A model generated the notes under the pieces. That model was not told where the DNA came from, searched no databases, and worked only from the letters and a program-made list of their open reading frames with translations. 64,000 bases of DNA. Origin: Symsagittifera roscoffensis (lineage: Eukaryota; Xenacoelomorpha; Acoela; Convolutidae). Positions 12,057-22,312 of this stretch are shown here, one piece after another. The stretch spans positions 1,176,001 through 1,240,000 of the forward strand of contig NC_087065.1 of assembly GCF_963678635.1 (NCBI RefSeq). Reading direction: 5' to 3'. A program made the position numbers and the translations under genes. Each line of letters begins with the position of its first letter. Position 1 is the first letter of the stretch.

Positions 12057-13214
12057 AGAGTTGTACTTGAATTTGAGTTTAAAGTTGCAAAGCCGCTAAC
12101 AATTTCTTTTGCTCGCCAAATGCATCAAAATTAGGTGACAGCCGATAAAAAATAAACCGAAAGTTCTTAAGCCGATTGAAGGAAAGAGAAAAAACCAAAC
12201 AAAAACAGATATTTTGAAACAAGAGTATTTTTGAAACAGATACATTGAAACAAGTAATTTTACAACCAACATAAAAAACAATGGTTGCGAATTCACAGAA
12301 TCGGATATGACCACCAATTCGAGTCATCCTGTGAAAAGATGACTTGTGAATGAGTCATCCCGTGAAAAAGCCTAGTACCCGGTTGCAACACTCTTGCTAA
12401 TCGCAAGGGTAATTATTAGGGTATCTATTAAAAAAATCTGCGTATCAGGGAGTATAAGAGTATCAAAATCTGCCACTATTATGCTTTCAGAAAAACTTTT
12501 GGGCCAATGCGGGAATTATCCTGAGCAGTGCCTTACACAAATTATCGCGCCTGAATGTCAGGATGTTCCTTTTTCTATGAGAAAACCTAAACAAACTCGA
12601 AAAGTCTCGATGTTTTCGAAAAAAGAAATTGAAATGATGATAGCCCGCATTGACTTGAAATAGAAGTTGAACGTCTATGAATCCCATATTTCTACTATTT
12701 GATACTTTCGTTGCGTTGCTGGTCGACAAACTTATCACTTCATTCTAAAACACAGAGGCGAAGCAGAGTTTGGCAAAACAACAAAAGAAAAAATCAAAAA
12801 AAAAAATCAAAAATGTCAAACAACTAAATTTATCGTAATGATTTAGATAAGTTTTGAAACAAAAACATGCCAAGACAATAGAATGTGAAATTAGCATCGG
12901 TAGATGATTTATCCAGCGGTAACAAAGCTGAAATCACCTTGACAGAAAACTTTTCAGCCGAAAAAATCAACAAGACTCATGAAAAGTTAATAAGTCCCCT
13001 TCACCCTCAAAACACTCTATTTCACCCTCAAAACACTCTATAACAACTTTATTTGCTCATCAAACGAAGCAATATGAGACAACTAAGCCAATATAAAATA
13101 GACCAAAGCCTACTAAGCCCAACAAAATGAAAAAAAAAATCCCAAGAAATATAAGACCAATAAAAAGATATAGGCCCCCCTCACCCTCAAAACACAGACA
13201 CGCACACCCACCCA

Positions 13215-13251
<37 letters not shown>

Positions 13252-13568
13252 TTTTTCAATATGAGCCCGATAAGCCGATATAATATTGGCCGAAACCTGT
13301 CAGGCCGAAAAAGGAAAAAAAATACGAAAACAAAATTCTTGTCATGAAAAACTTGAAATATAATTTCTATTAAAATTTTTTAACATTTTGTGCAATCCAG
13401 GGTTGAGCATAATAAAAAAATTGTGTTTTTATTGAAATGATTTGAAATAAGGTCACTTAGTCAATAAAAAATAGGCCGAAAATATTTGGGCAGAATAAAA
13501 TTTTTAAGCGAAAAAAAAAGAATTATATACGATAGAGGTTTTAAAAATTACAAACAAACGAAAGCAGA

Positions 13569-13620
<52 letters not shown>

Positions 13621-13664
13621 GTGTGTGTGTGTGTGTGTATGTGTGTGTGTGTGTGTGTGTGTGT
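13569..13664. repeat. (TG)n microsatellite
   Basis: About 95 bases of TG with a few interruptions, longer than the counterpart at 1481-1560. Confidence 0.9.
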
Positions 13665-13962
13665 ATTTAAGTAGTTTATCCCCTAATTGTTGTGAGAAAC
13701 TTATTAAATAGTTTCATGTGATATGATACGCTCATAATGGTACGCGCTTGTAAGAAGAAGACCCGGTACGGGATTTTAGAGACAAGCTCGTCAAGCCGCG
13801 ATACACCCCCTCTACCCGGACATCCCCGCCGGAACCTCCACCCGTGAAAAACCAGGTTGCAATCGCTTTAATTTTTTTTAATGTGTTTTTTAAATCAATT
13901 TCTCTACAATCCATTTAACAATCTATTCTTTCTCTTGTTTTGTCTCTTTTGTACCCTGTTTA

Positions 13963-14480
13963 GTGAATGTCCGTGCCAAAGTACAGGCCCAAGTGGCTAC
14001 CCAAGTGGAGCAGGAAATTGGTAATAGGAACCTCAAGGACCAAGAACTGCAGCCCCAAAGATGTCGGAGCCACAGTTCACTCGTACAGAGTTGCAAAAAT
14101 AGCCGACCTTGCCGCTATTGTCTCGCGGTACCCCTCGTAGAAACTGAACTGTGTTATTATAGTAGCAGGCTTTAATGATAACTCATCTACGGTTTCAGAC
14201 TTTGCTAATGATTGGAGATTTTTAATAAATTTGATAATTCATAAGTTTAACCCAAATGTGCTTATTATCCCCAAAACCATCCTCTCTGCAAATAATCACT
14301 TCATGAACAGAAAACTTGGTGCTTTAAATAACTCTTTGTTTCGCCTTATTAATACAGTTTACCACTCAAGAGTTCGAATCTTTTCCTCCAATCTAAACGT
14401 AATTTTTAGTGCTAATATGTTTTGTAAACAGACCGGAAACTTGTATATATTCACCATAAATTTACCCTCCTCGCTCCCAA
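13963..14480 (+). pseudogene. 5' coding remnants of the RT-endonuclease element
   Basis: Continuous protein-like sequence can be followed only by switching frames several times. One frame gives CSPKDVGATVHSYRV and then IADLAAIVSRYPS, the next gives VETELCYYSS, and the next gives NDNSSTVSDFANDW followed by NPNVLIIP. The helix-strand alternation and the GAT and VETELCYYSS-like pieces suggest an SGNH-type esterase region like those in ORF1 of some LINEs, but no GDS or catalytic His is visible, so that is a guess. Copy A (1856-2474) carries the same lesions, so they predate the duplication. Confidence 0.45.
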
Positions 14481-14483
14481 ATT

Positions 14484-15434
14484 ATGGCCGATCAAACGCA
14501 CTGGCCTATTTGCAAACGCCACCTCCGAAAAGGAGGCATATGGTGTGTCATTTGCAAAGCATACATCCATGTCTCATCTAGCGGGCTACAGAGCAGCAAA
14601 TTTTATTACGATGGGTTCTCCTGCATGAAATGCCTTCCCGAGAACTTTGCAAAAGGGCCTACTTCCACAAACAGACCAACAAGCACAGCCCCCATCACAA
14701 CTCAAAAAGAAACATCACCGGCAACACCTGAAACAAACGCACTGCCCAACGCAACACAATCTGATCCATCGCCCCCAGCAATCACTACAGCCCCCTTCGA
14801 CCCCTGGAAACTTATCGATCAAGAACTTGAAATTAATATAAATAACATTTACAAAAATGTCGTTAACTGGAAACCGCGCTTCATAGTTCTAAGCAAGAAC
14901 AAGCCCGGGTTCCAATTCATAGAATTACTGAACCAGCAGCTGTTGTCATTAGTAGAAGAAACACCAATCTCTAACGTCGCAATCAAAGCAGCAATGATTC
15001 TCCCACATCTGCTGCTCCCCAAAACTAAATCAGAAACAATCGGATCAAATTCCAAAACACTGAGCTGCCGCATAATTTTATGGAAGCAAGGCCTATTAGA
15101 CGAAATTTTCACTGAAGCGAAAACTCTCCAAATTAGACATCCAAAACAGAAGAAGTCCGAAGTAAACGAGGAAGCTAAGCATTTTGATAAACTAATGAAT
15201 ACAGGCAAAATATCCGCCGCCCTTGGCTGCCTTTTAGACAAGAAAACAAAAAGAGTACTTCCCCTAAACGAAGTCATTGAAGGAAAAACAGTCCTCAGTA
15301 TCCTGAAAGAAAAACACCCCCCAGCCAAAACAGCGAACACTAACTATATAACTGAATTGATTGAAGACACAATGCCATACCACCCCTCTATATTCGAACA
15401 AAACACGCTGAGACAGTTCGAAAATCAACCCTGA
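14484..15434 (+). CDS. RT-element N-terminal region with degenerate PHD-like zinc finger
   Basis: A 316-codon open segment. Its first 60 residues contain WPICKRH, then GIWCVICK, YIH and FSCMKC, the spacing of a PHD-like zinc finger in which the first ligand and the Cys after YIH are lost (HVSSSGL). A Pro/Thr-rich linker follows (residues ~65-115). Next comes a helical region that ends in LPLNEVIEGKTVLSILKEKHP, the segment that in this RT class lies just ahead of the polymerase. The frame closes early at 15434 and the polymerase continues in other frames, so the product would be truncated. The start is taken as the ATG at 14484 because the zinc-finger remnant follows it directly; an upstream start in another frame is possible. 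Confidence 0.6.
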   Translation: MADQTHWPICKRHLRKGGIWCVICKAYIHVSSSGLQSSKFYYDGFSCMKCLPENFAKGPTSTNRPTSTAPITTQKETSPATPETNALPNATQSDPSPPAITTAPFDPWKLIDQELEININNIYKNVVNWKPRFIVLSKNKPGFQFIELLNQQLLSLVEETPISNVAIKAAMILPHLLLPKTKSETIGSNSKTLSCRIILWKQGLLDEIFTEAKTLQIRHPKQKKSEVNEEAKHFDKLMNTGKISAALGCLLDKKTKRVLPLNEVIEGKTVLSILKEKHPPAKTANTNYITELIEDTMPYHPSIFEQNTLRQFENQP

Positions 15435-15798
15435 AAACGCACGGAAGCCACGGTCCCTCAGGTCTAGATGCGTGCGAATGGAGAAGGATAATAACTCACT
15501 TCAACCAGACATCCATTGAGCTTTGCAAAATAATTGTTAAACTATCCTATACAAAAGCAAGTAAAGTTGTCCCCCATGAAAACTTAACAGCTTACAACTC
15601 GTGTCGCCTGATACCTCTGGACAAAAATCCAGGGGACGGCTCATTGGTATAGGCGAGGTTCTGAGAAGAATAATTGGCAAAACAATCGCCCAATGTATAA
15701 AATCAGACCTTAAAAATCTCGGAAAAAAATTCCCAACTCTGCTTAAGCCAGAAGTGTGGAATCGAAAATGCTATCCACAGCTTGAGGAAGGAGTTTGA
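15435..15798 (+). pseudogene. RT fingers region, frameshifted
   Basis: Directly after the stop of the preceding segment another frame reads HGPSGLDACEWRRI, then SYTKASKVVPHEN and NSCRLIPLDKNPG. After a further shift a third frame reads GIGEVLRRIIGKTIA. The HGPSGLDA and RLIPLDKNPG-RPIG-type motifs are the standard fingers segment of this RT class. At least two indels break it. Confidence 0.65.
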
Positions 15799-16261
15799 GA
15801 AACCGGAAACGGAAGCCATACTACTTATTGATGCAGAAAACGCCTTCAACTCGCTCAATAGAGAACTTGCTCTGAAAAATGTAGAAATCCTTTGTCCGGT
15901 ACTACATCATGCGCTGGCCAACTCATATAAACATCCCTCAAATTTATTTGTCAATAACACGGTTTTGACATCTACCGAAGGCACAACGCAAGGTGATTCT
16001 CTCGCAATGGCTATGTACGGAATTGGAATAATCCCACTGATTGAGCTCCTGCAAAAGCCAAATGCCACCCAAAAATGGTACGCAGATGATGGAAGCGCTG
16101 CAGGTGACCTTAAGAGTCTCCGCGAAATACTGGACAACCTAGATGTGCACGGAAAGGCTTTCGGGTACAATGTGAAGCCCTCAAAGTGTCAACTCATAGT
16201 AAAAGAAAACTGTCGTGAAAGCGCCATAAAAGTTCCGAAGGCGCAAATATTACAATGGTAG
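15782..16261 (+). CDS. Reverse transcriptase palm domain fragment
   Basis: This 159-codon open segment carries the catalytic core: ILLIDAENAFNSLNRE (motif A, first catalytic Asp), EGTTQGDSLAMAMYGIG (motif B) and KWYADDGSAAG (motif C with the YADD box), then GKAFGYNVKPSKCQ. All three catalytic aspartates are present, so the core is intact even though the gene around it is shifted. The overlaps with its neighbours are small frame changes, not genuine overlapping genes. The RT resembles those of elements with a C-terminal restriction-like endonuclease, which agrees with 16771-17517. Confidence 0.8.
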   Translation: MRKEFEKPETEAILLIDAENAFNSLNRELALKNVEILCPVLHHALANSYKHPSNLFVNNTVLTSTEGTTQGDSLAMAMYGIGIIPLIELLQKPNATQKWYADDGSAAGDLKSLREILDNLDVHGKAFGYNVKPSKCQLIVKENCRESAIKVPKAQILQW

Positions 16262-16710
16262 ACGGTTTTAGAGTCCTTGGATCGGTCATAGGAACACCAT
16301 CAGCATGCGATAAGTACATGGAAAGCGAAATTGAAAAGACAGCTACCCTAACTGAAAAGCTTTTCAAAGTAACTAAAACATCACCACAAAATGCGTACTC
16401 CTGCTACACAAAAGGAGTTCAGAGTAAATTAAGCTTTCTAACCAGAACAACTCCGGAAGCATTTAAGAAAATGGCTGAAATTGAGAAAAACGTAAAACAG
16501 CAGCTGCTTCCTTGTATAACTGGTAAAAACCATATAACCGATGAAGATCGCAACCTTTTTGCACTACCACTAAGAATACTAAGAATGGGAGGATTAGACC
16601 TCCTCAGTAACACGGACTTTTCCAAAAACTATGAGTGGTCACGAGCCATTTGTGATCCGTTAGAAAGCAGTGATACAGAAATAGTTGAAACGGAACAAAC
16701 TGAAAAATAG
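16255..16710 (+). CDS. RT thumb/connection domain fragment
   Basis: The frame continues the palm domain, opening with MVDGFRVLGSVIGTP, which is the usual step from palm to thumb in these RTs. It carries on through a charged helical region with RILRMGGLDLL and ends at 16710. A one-base change separates it from both neighbours. On its own it has no catalytic motif. Confidence 0.65.
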   Translation: MVDGFRVLGSVIGTPSACDKYMESEIEKTATLTEKLFKVTKTSPQNAYSCYTKGVQSKLSFLTRTTPEAFKKMAEIEKNVKQQLLPCITGKNHITDEDRNLFALPLRILRMGGLDLLSNTDFSKNYEWSRAICDPLESSDTEIVETEQTEK

Positions 16711-16770
16711 AAACATCAAAACTGAGAAACAGAACATCACACTCTCAAAAAAGGCTAAAATTGTGGAAAT

Positions 16771-17517
16771 TTGCTCATCAGAGAAAAAACTGACAATAAA
16801 TCTAGCGTCACAGAAAGGAGCATCGAATTGGCTAAGCGTGCTCCCCCTAAAAAATACAATTTCTCTCTCAACAAATCAGAGTTTAAAGATGGATTACATC
16901 TTAGATATGGATGGGAACCACCAAACACCTCACATACATGCCCGTGTGGACAACCGTTCACACTGACCCACTCCCTACACTGTCCCAAAGGTGAATACAC
17001 TCACCTAAGACATAATGAAATTCGCGGTACCCTTGCGACACTCCTGGACGAAGTATGCCATGATGCTGAAATAGAGCCGAAACTTCAATCGTTGGAAGGC
17101 GAAAGCTTTCACAACAAAACAACCACTACTGAAGATGACGCTCGACTTGACATCAAGGCAAATGGACTCTGGGGAGGCCGATTCAGCCGAACTTTTTTCG
17201 ATGTAAAAATTTTCAACCCCTATGCTATATCTGACGCCTACAAATATCATGAGAGTGTCAAAACATTAAAATACCAACGAAGAATTCTGGACATCGAACA
17301 CAGCGGCTTTGTTCCACTAATTTTTGCGTGTATCAGAGGAGCAGCACCGGGCTCTACAAAAACTGTCCTGAAACTAGCAGAGAAACTAAGCGAAAAACGG
17401 AATGAATTATACTCGGACACAATTAACTATATAAGAACAAAAATAAGTTTTTCACTTCTGAGGAGTGCAATCCTCTGCTTTAGGGGGTGCAAAAACTTGA
17501 AAATACATCCAACATAG
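16771..17517 (+). CDS. C-terminal zinc knuckle and restriction-like (PD-(D/E)XK) endonuclease of the RT element
   Basis: A 248-codon open segment. Around residues 55-80 it has TCPCGQPFTLTHSLHCPKG, a compact Cys/His cluster, followed by RHNEIR. Around residues 130-165 it has DDARLDIKANG and then RTFFDVKIFNP, an Asp...DxK arrangement typical of PD-(D/E)XK nucleases; these two would provide the metal-binding and catalytic residues that nick target DNA. The order RT, CCHC-like knuckle, nuclease is that of R2/R4/NeSL/Hero-type non-LTR elements, but I cannot place the clade. Apart from the frame breaks upstream, this domain looks complete to its TAG at 17515. Confidence 0.7.
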   Translation: MLIREKTDNKSSVTERSIELAKRAPPKKYNFSLNKSEFKDGLHLRYGWEPPNTSHTCPCGQPFTLTHSLHCPKGEYTHLRHNEIRGTLATLLDEVCHDAEIEPKLQSLEGESFHNKTTTTEDDARLDIKANGLWGGRFSRTFFDVKIFNPYAISDAYKYHESVKTLKYQRRILDIEHSGFVPLIFACIRGAAPGSTKTVLKLAEKLSEKRNELYSDTINYIRTKISFSLLRSAILCFRGCKNLKIHPT

Positions 17518-17586
17518 ACAACTCTATCTGTGTTGTAATCGAGGAGGGTAGATTTTAATTGACGATTCTCTTGATGCATTAAACAA

Positions 17587-17694
17587 GACTTGATTTATTC
17601 ATAAAAGTTTGTCGATGTATTTATATAGCGTTGGTATGGCCCTATCCAACCTGTGTACGTACCGTCGCATGACGGAAGGGCCCATTTCAATTGA
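17587..17694 (-). mobile_element. Mini solo-LTR-like repeat, copy 1
   Basis: Shares about 108 bp with 40002-40110. On the minus strand it starts TGGGCCC, contains a hairpin (CCGTC-GCAT-GACGG inside a GGCCCT/AGGGCC stem, 17638-17682), then a TATATAAA box and about 25 bases later AATAAA. That arrangement of promoter, poly(A) signal and TG start is what a very short LTR (TRIM/SMART type) would show. No internal region or second LTR is present. It lies just after the endonuclease stop, so it might instead be the tail of that element. Confidence 0.45.
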
Positions 17695-17889
17695 ACCCCC
17701 TCCTTTTTAACAATTGAAAGCAGAACAACAAAGCAGAAACTAAGTCAACAAAAAATGAACCGAAAGCGACAAAGTCAAAAAATCAAAAAATATCAAATAA
17801 ATGTGTAACGCACGCATGCTGAATTCTGCAAACAAAGTTGTTTACGGGAAAAAAGTCAGTCACACGATTGCAATACCCTTGCTTTTCGC

Positions 17890-18120
17890 AAGGGTAAATA
17901 TTAACCGTGAGAATATTTTTTTAAACAAAAATTCAAAACGTTTTATCGAATACTTGGGCGAAAAATAAGAACAAGTTGTGAAAACACACGAACTTTTGGT
18001 TTCCACTAGCTTTATATGTGATATTTCAGGTTGTGTGTGCCCAACATTAAATATCACATATAACGTTAGTGGAAACCAATTTTTCGTATTTTCACAACTC
18101 GCTTCATATTTTTTTAACCA
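17890..18120. repeat. Long imperfect inverted repeat
   Basis: GGTTTCCACTAG (17997-18008) with the next 18 bases returns as its reverse complement at 18045-18077, and pairing goes on outward through AAGTTGTGAAAA/TTTTCACAACTC. The loop is about 18 bases. The left flank carries CGCAAGGGTAA, also seen at 320, 7130, 9768 and 12405, which links it to the left-arm repeat family. Confidence 0.75.
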
Positions 18121-18485
18121 AAATTCACTTCACCTCGGAGTTGCGCACTAATTGCCGTGGTCGAAACGCTAGCATTATAATTTCAATGACATTGAAAACT
18201 GACTGTTTCAGTAGTTTGTTTCACATCTTTGCTATATGTGTAGAACATCAAACGTGAAAACGCTAACTCATTTTGTAAAAAGACAATTTTATTTTTCATT
18301 ACATTTTCTTCATTACACTAGAAATCACCTTAATGTATTGTTACGAATCTTCTTTTTTTCTAACGTAACTCGCAAACAAAAGTGTTCAATTAAAAGTTCA
18401 CTTATTTGGAAATTTCACTTTAGCTTTGAATTTTTATAGCAGCTGTTCTCTGCTGTATTTTTGGCAAGTGCTTAGTGATATTAAG

Positions 18486-18552
18486 CTTCTGTGGCTGAGT
18501 GGTTAAGGCGTGAGTCTCATAATAACTTGCGCGCAGATTCGAATCTCAGACG
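18486..18552 (+). other. tRNA-derived (SINE-like) segment, diverged
   Basis: TGGCTGAGTGG (18492-18502) is an exact A box and GATTCGAATCT (18536-18546) a good B box. CTCATAA sits where the anticodon loop would be (CAT), but the flanking stem does not pair. The sequence downstream is a diverged relative of that after 3691 (GAGGCTTA..., then TTTATAG, then TTTTTGTCG), which marks it as a SINE family member and not a tRNA gene. Confidence 0.55.
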
Positions 18553-19259
18553 TTGCCGAATTTAGGCTGATTTGAGGCTTATTTCTACTTTTTTTTGCAA
18601 TTTATAGTCGTGCTAGTTTTTGTCGTGTTCTCGCAAGTTTTGCCTGTGTGTAAAAATTTGTGGCGTTTTTTGTGCGCTGTAGAATGAGGGAAAATAAAAC
18701 AGCTTGGAGTATTTGTAAAAAATCATTAGAATTTACAGTTGTCTTCAAGAAAAACAGATTACGAAACGAGAATCTTGGCTTTGCTGTTTTAATTTTCTTT
18801 GAAAATTGTTTTAATGCTGAGAGATCGCTAAATGAATTTTCTATGAATAGTTTTTTTGGTAATACTGGATTTTCTAGTTATCTCCAAAAACCGTTTTTTA
18901 AACTAAAATTATTTTGCTTACTTTACTCACTCGATAGATCAAGAAAAACAATAGTTTCAAATCGTTTTTCTTATTTTGAAATAATTTTTGTGGGTTTCCA
19001 ATGTCGTTTGGATTAAGATTGGAAGAATTTTAATGATAGATTACTCGACACTTTCTGATAATTACTTGTGACACCTGAATCTGTACAGGAAAAGGTTTAA
19101 AAAAAAACTCACGCGCAGACAGTTCCATGCCAGTTTCACTGGTCGAAAAAAGAAGAATGCCTTAACAAAAATGAAATTTGATGCTCATTAGTTGCTTGTG
19201 CGGCGGCCTATGTATAAAAACAAAATACAACTTGATGACGTTAACCCATTTTTGTAATA

Positions 19260-19870
19260 CACCCGGGTTGACCGAAAATGCTAATCATACAATTTTCATA
19301 TATGGAAAAAAGCTAGTCATACAATTTTCATGCAATTCCATAACAACAGAAAATTGCATGAAAGGTCTGTGATTAGTGATTTTTCTTATCTGAAAATTGT
19401 ATGACTAGCATTTTCTATAAACCAATAATGATTTTTTTACATTTCATTTTCTCAAAAATTTTTGGTTGTTTTCGTAACCGAACACAAAAGATAAAAACCT
19501 TGGTTACTCAAACGTAGAGTAACCAAAGGTTTGACCGTCTCGCATTGAAAATGCGTTGGAAACGGCCTGAAGATTCACAAGTAATTTAACAAAATTATCA
19601 AACTTTTATATTTTGGCAAAAATTCTCAACGATGATTTTTTTTAAATTTGAATTTTTAAGTTATCAGACCTTGATCAAGGCATATTTAAACATATCATAC
19701 AGGAGAAGAATGAATTTTTAGCGTTTTTGAAAAAAGTTAAAAAACGAAAAGAAAAAAATTCAATACTAGTGTATCCAGGACTACGTTGTGCACACAAAAA
19801 GTTAAGTTTTGCAAGCAAATTTTTTTTGAAAAGTGTTTTTAGTGCAAAAATTGATTTGTTGTCATCAAAA
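19260..19870 (-). repeat. Inverted, diverged copy of the 7480-8123 region
   Basis: Several landmarks of 7480-8123 appear here on the opposite strand in reverse order: the AACGTAGTCCTGGATA segment, the GCGAGACG... segment, the GTTACGAACACAG-like segment and the AT-rich inverted-repeat element with ATGCTAGTCATAC. The rest of 17.7-20.2 kb is AT-rich and holds no supported gene. Confidence 0.7.
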
Positions 19871-22231
19871 AAACTATGCTAGTCATACAATTTCCATACC
19901 TTGACGAAAAAATCTTTTTCATTCGGTAGGATACACTGAAATTTCTGCCAAAACAAGAAAAAAGTTCTTCGAAAAATCGATGACACCATTTTATCAAAAA
20001 GTACAAAATTTGTATGATTGGTATTTTTTCATAAACTTAATTTATGGAACTTTATGATTAGCTTTTTTGAACTATGGTGCTCAACCCCAGCAAATTGTTC
20101 TGAGACTGCGCCATTTCGACTTGACTTGACAATTTTTAGAAAAAAAGGCAGAAAAACAACTTCAACCAAAGTCTGGTCGCAGAAAAAAAAATAGACTTGT
20201 AATCAAGTAAGGCAATTTGAAAAAATTGAAGGCAAATAATTGAAGACAAACAAATATTTGACAAAAATTGATACTTTGTTAGTAAAATTGAAAACCGGAG
20301 CTTCATAACTCTTGCGATACAATTTATGTATCATTATTACAGCATAAAAACTTATGTAACTTAATTCAGATATTTCAAAGAAGTCATAATATTTCAAACA
20401 TAGATACAATCTTTCCAACCTTCAGACCTCTGCTGACGACAGACAAATAACCAATTGTGAATGAGAAAAAAATTGAAACATTATTGCATGTTGTAGGGCT
20501 GGCATATATTTTTTCACTTGCTATCAGCAAGGACATTGTAATCGTGTACTAGACTATTTTCCCGTAAACAACTTTGGTCAATATTGGGGCTTTTTTTCCT
20601 TTTCCCCCCACCCCACTCAAACATGAAGTTTGTGTTCTAGCGAGTGGTTTTACAAGGTTAATTATGAAGACCAAATATGTTCGTGATGGCCTACTCAGTC
20701 TGCATGTCAAATTTCACGGGACATGGAACTTTATGGAACTTTTTTAGATGCAAAGTTTTTGATTTATTTTTTCAGCTAAAATAGCGTGGAAAAAATTTGT
20801 GTTTTTGGTTAGCTTAAAAAATGAATTTTAATTAAAATCATTTTGATTTGAAAGCAATTCAAGAAATTATTGTGTTCTTTTGCGAGATTTTGAAAAAACA
20901 TTCATGAAAATTCCAACATTTTAATCTGTAACTTTGACTGGACTGTCTACGAAGATAAACGGCGGTTGTCGCTCGGTATTCAGGAGTGTTGATTTTTTTC
21001 GTCTTTTTATTGTTAACTTTTTTGTGATCTTGCGTTTGGAGTTAAAATTCAATCAGTTTGATGTAATTCGTTTCCTTTAATGAGGTTTGACCGTTTTTCA
21101 GCTTTTCTCCTAGTTCTTTTCGCGCTAATTGTTTGAAACTTTAGCTTTAAATGATTTTGTTTTTTTTTCCAATTTTTTACAATTTGATCTTAGTTTTTAG
21201 CAAATGTTCCCCGCCATATTTTCGGTAGGATGTGCAGGTTGTGAAGTTGCAACATTTTAAGCAAAGTTTTGGATCACGATTTTCTCAAGAAACTTTTTTT
21301 CTTAGTATTGCGATGAAGTTTCAAGAAGTGTACATCCTACGCAAACTTTTCATCCGTCTGGATATATAATTCCGACTGTCTAATTTTTTCTTTTTTTGAT
21401 TTATATGCTGCATTGTACATCCAGAGTTATTTGACGTAAAGTTTATTTTCCTTCCTTGACTAACAAGATTCAAGACCTTATCCCTCCTATAGATTCAATA
21501 TAAACCTTTTGTTCCTAGCAGATATCTTTGACAACTTTTTTGAGTTTTCCATTAGTGTTCACCTGGGTTTTCCACAAAAAAACTTAAAAGGTTTGCTGCA
21601 AAGCAAATGTCGAGCCTGCTTGAAAAAATTCAGTGCCTGAACAAAAATCGATACTTTGTAAGTAAAATTGAAAAGTGGAGCTTCGTAACACATTGCGTTA
21701 CAATTTATGTGTCATTATTATAGCATAAAAACTTATGTAACTTAATTCAGATGTTTCAAAGAAGTCAAAATATTGCAAAAAAAATGAAACAATCTTGCCA
21801 ATCTCTAGACCTCTGCTGACGCCAGACATAACAACCAATTGTGAATTTAAAAAAATTGAAACGTTATTGCATCTTGTAGGGCTGGCATATATTCTTTCAC
21901 TTGCTTTCACCAAGGATATTACAATCGTAGAATATATTACTTTCCCGTAAATAACTTTGTTCACAATGGTTAACATTACGGCTCTTTTTACTTCCCCCCA
22001 CCTCACTGAAATATGAATTTTATGGTCTAACGAGTGGTTTTACAAGAATTATTATTAAGACCAGATATGTTTGCTTTAGCCTAATCAGTCTGCATGTCGA
22101 ATTTCACGACAATCGGACAAAAAGAACAGTATTTTCAAATATAAAAATTTGCAGGTGGGGGGAAAAGAAAATGAGTCAACATTAGAAATGGTAAATTTGG
22201 GTTCAATGCATGTTGAATTTAATTTTTTTTT

Positions 22232-22312
22232 GCGTCTGATGCACATTTGGCCTGGCGATAGCAAATCAATTGCTATAGCAAAGGCCCTGGGTTCGATTAT
22301 GACAGGACCTAA
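22232..22312 (+). other. tRNA-like module inside satellite unit
   Basis: GGGTTCGATTATG (22289-22301) is a good B box, preceded by TGGCCTGGCGATAGC, a weak A-box match at tRNA-like spacing, and by a T-run. Copies are at 27889-27968 and 29143-29224. It is likely an old tRNA-derived piece amplified with the satellite. Confidence 0.4.

Larger units (their letters stand above)
9572..12205 (+). repeat. 2.64-kb tandem repeat, unit 2
   Basis: Near-identical copy of 6934-9571, differing by scattered substitutions and homopolymer length changes. Confidence 0.9.
12083..14585 (+). repeat. Copy B of the 2.5-kb repeated block
   Basis: Matches 1-2478. Unlike copy A it continues without a break into the rest of an RT element, so this copy shows the ancestral arrangement. 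It includes the partial third unit of the 2.64-kb array (12206-12712), a CA run (13216-13247), a TG run (13569-13664) and a GC-rich patch at about 13780-13860 just before the RT element's first coding remnants, which could be its 5' leader. Confidence 0.9.

Noticed and set aside
18486-18552. Functional tRNA-Met (CAT in the loop position)
   Set aside because: Anticodon and acceptor stems do not pair, and the downstream sequence is shared with another tRNA-like repeat.
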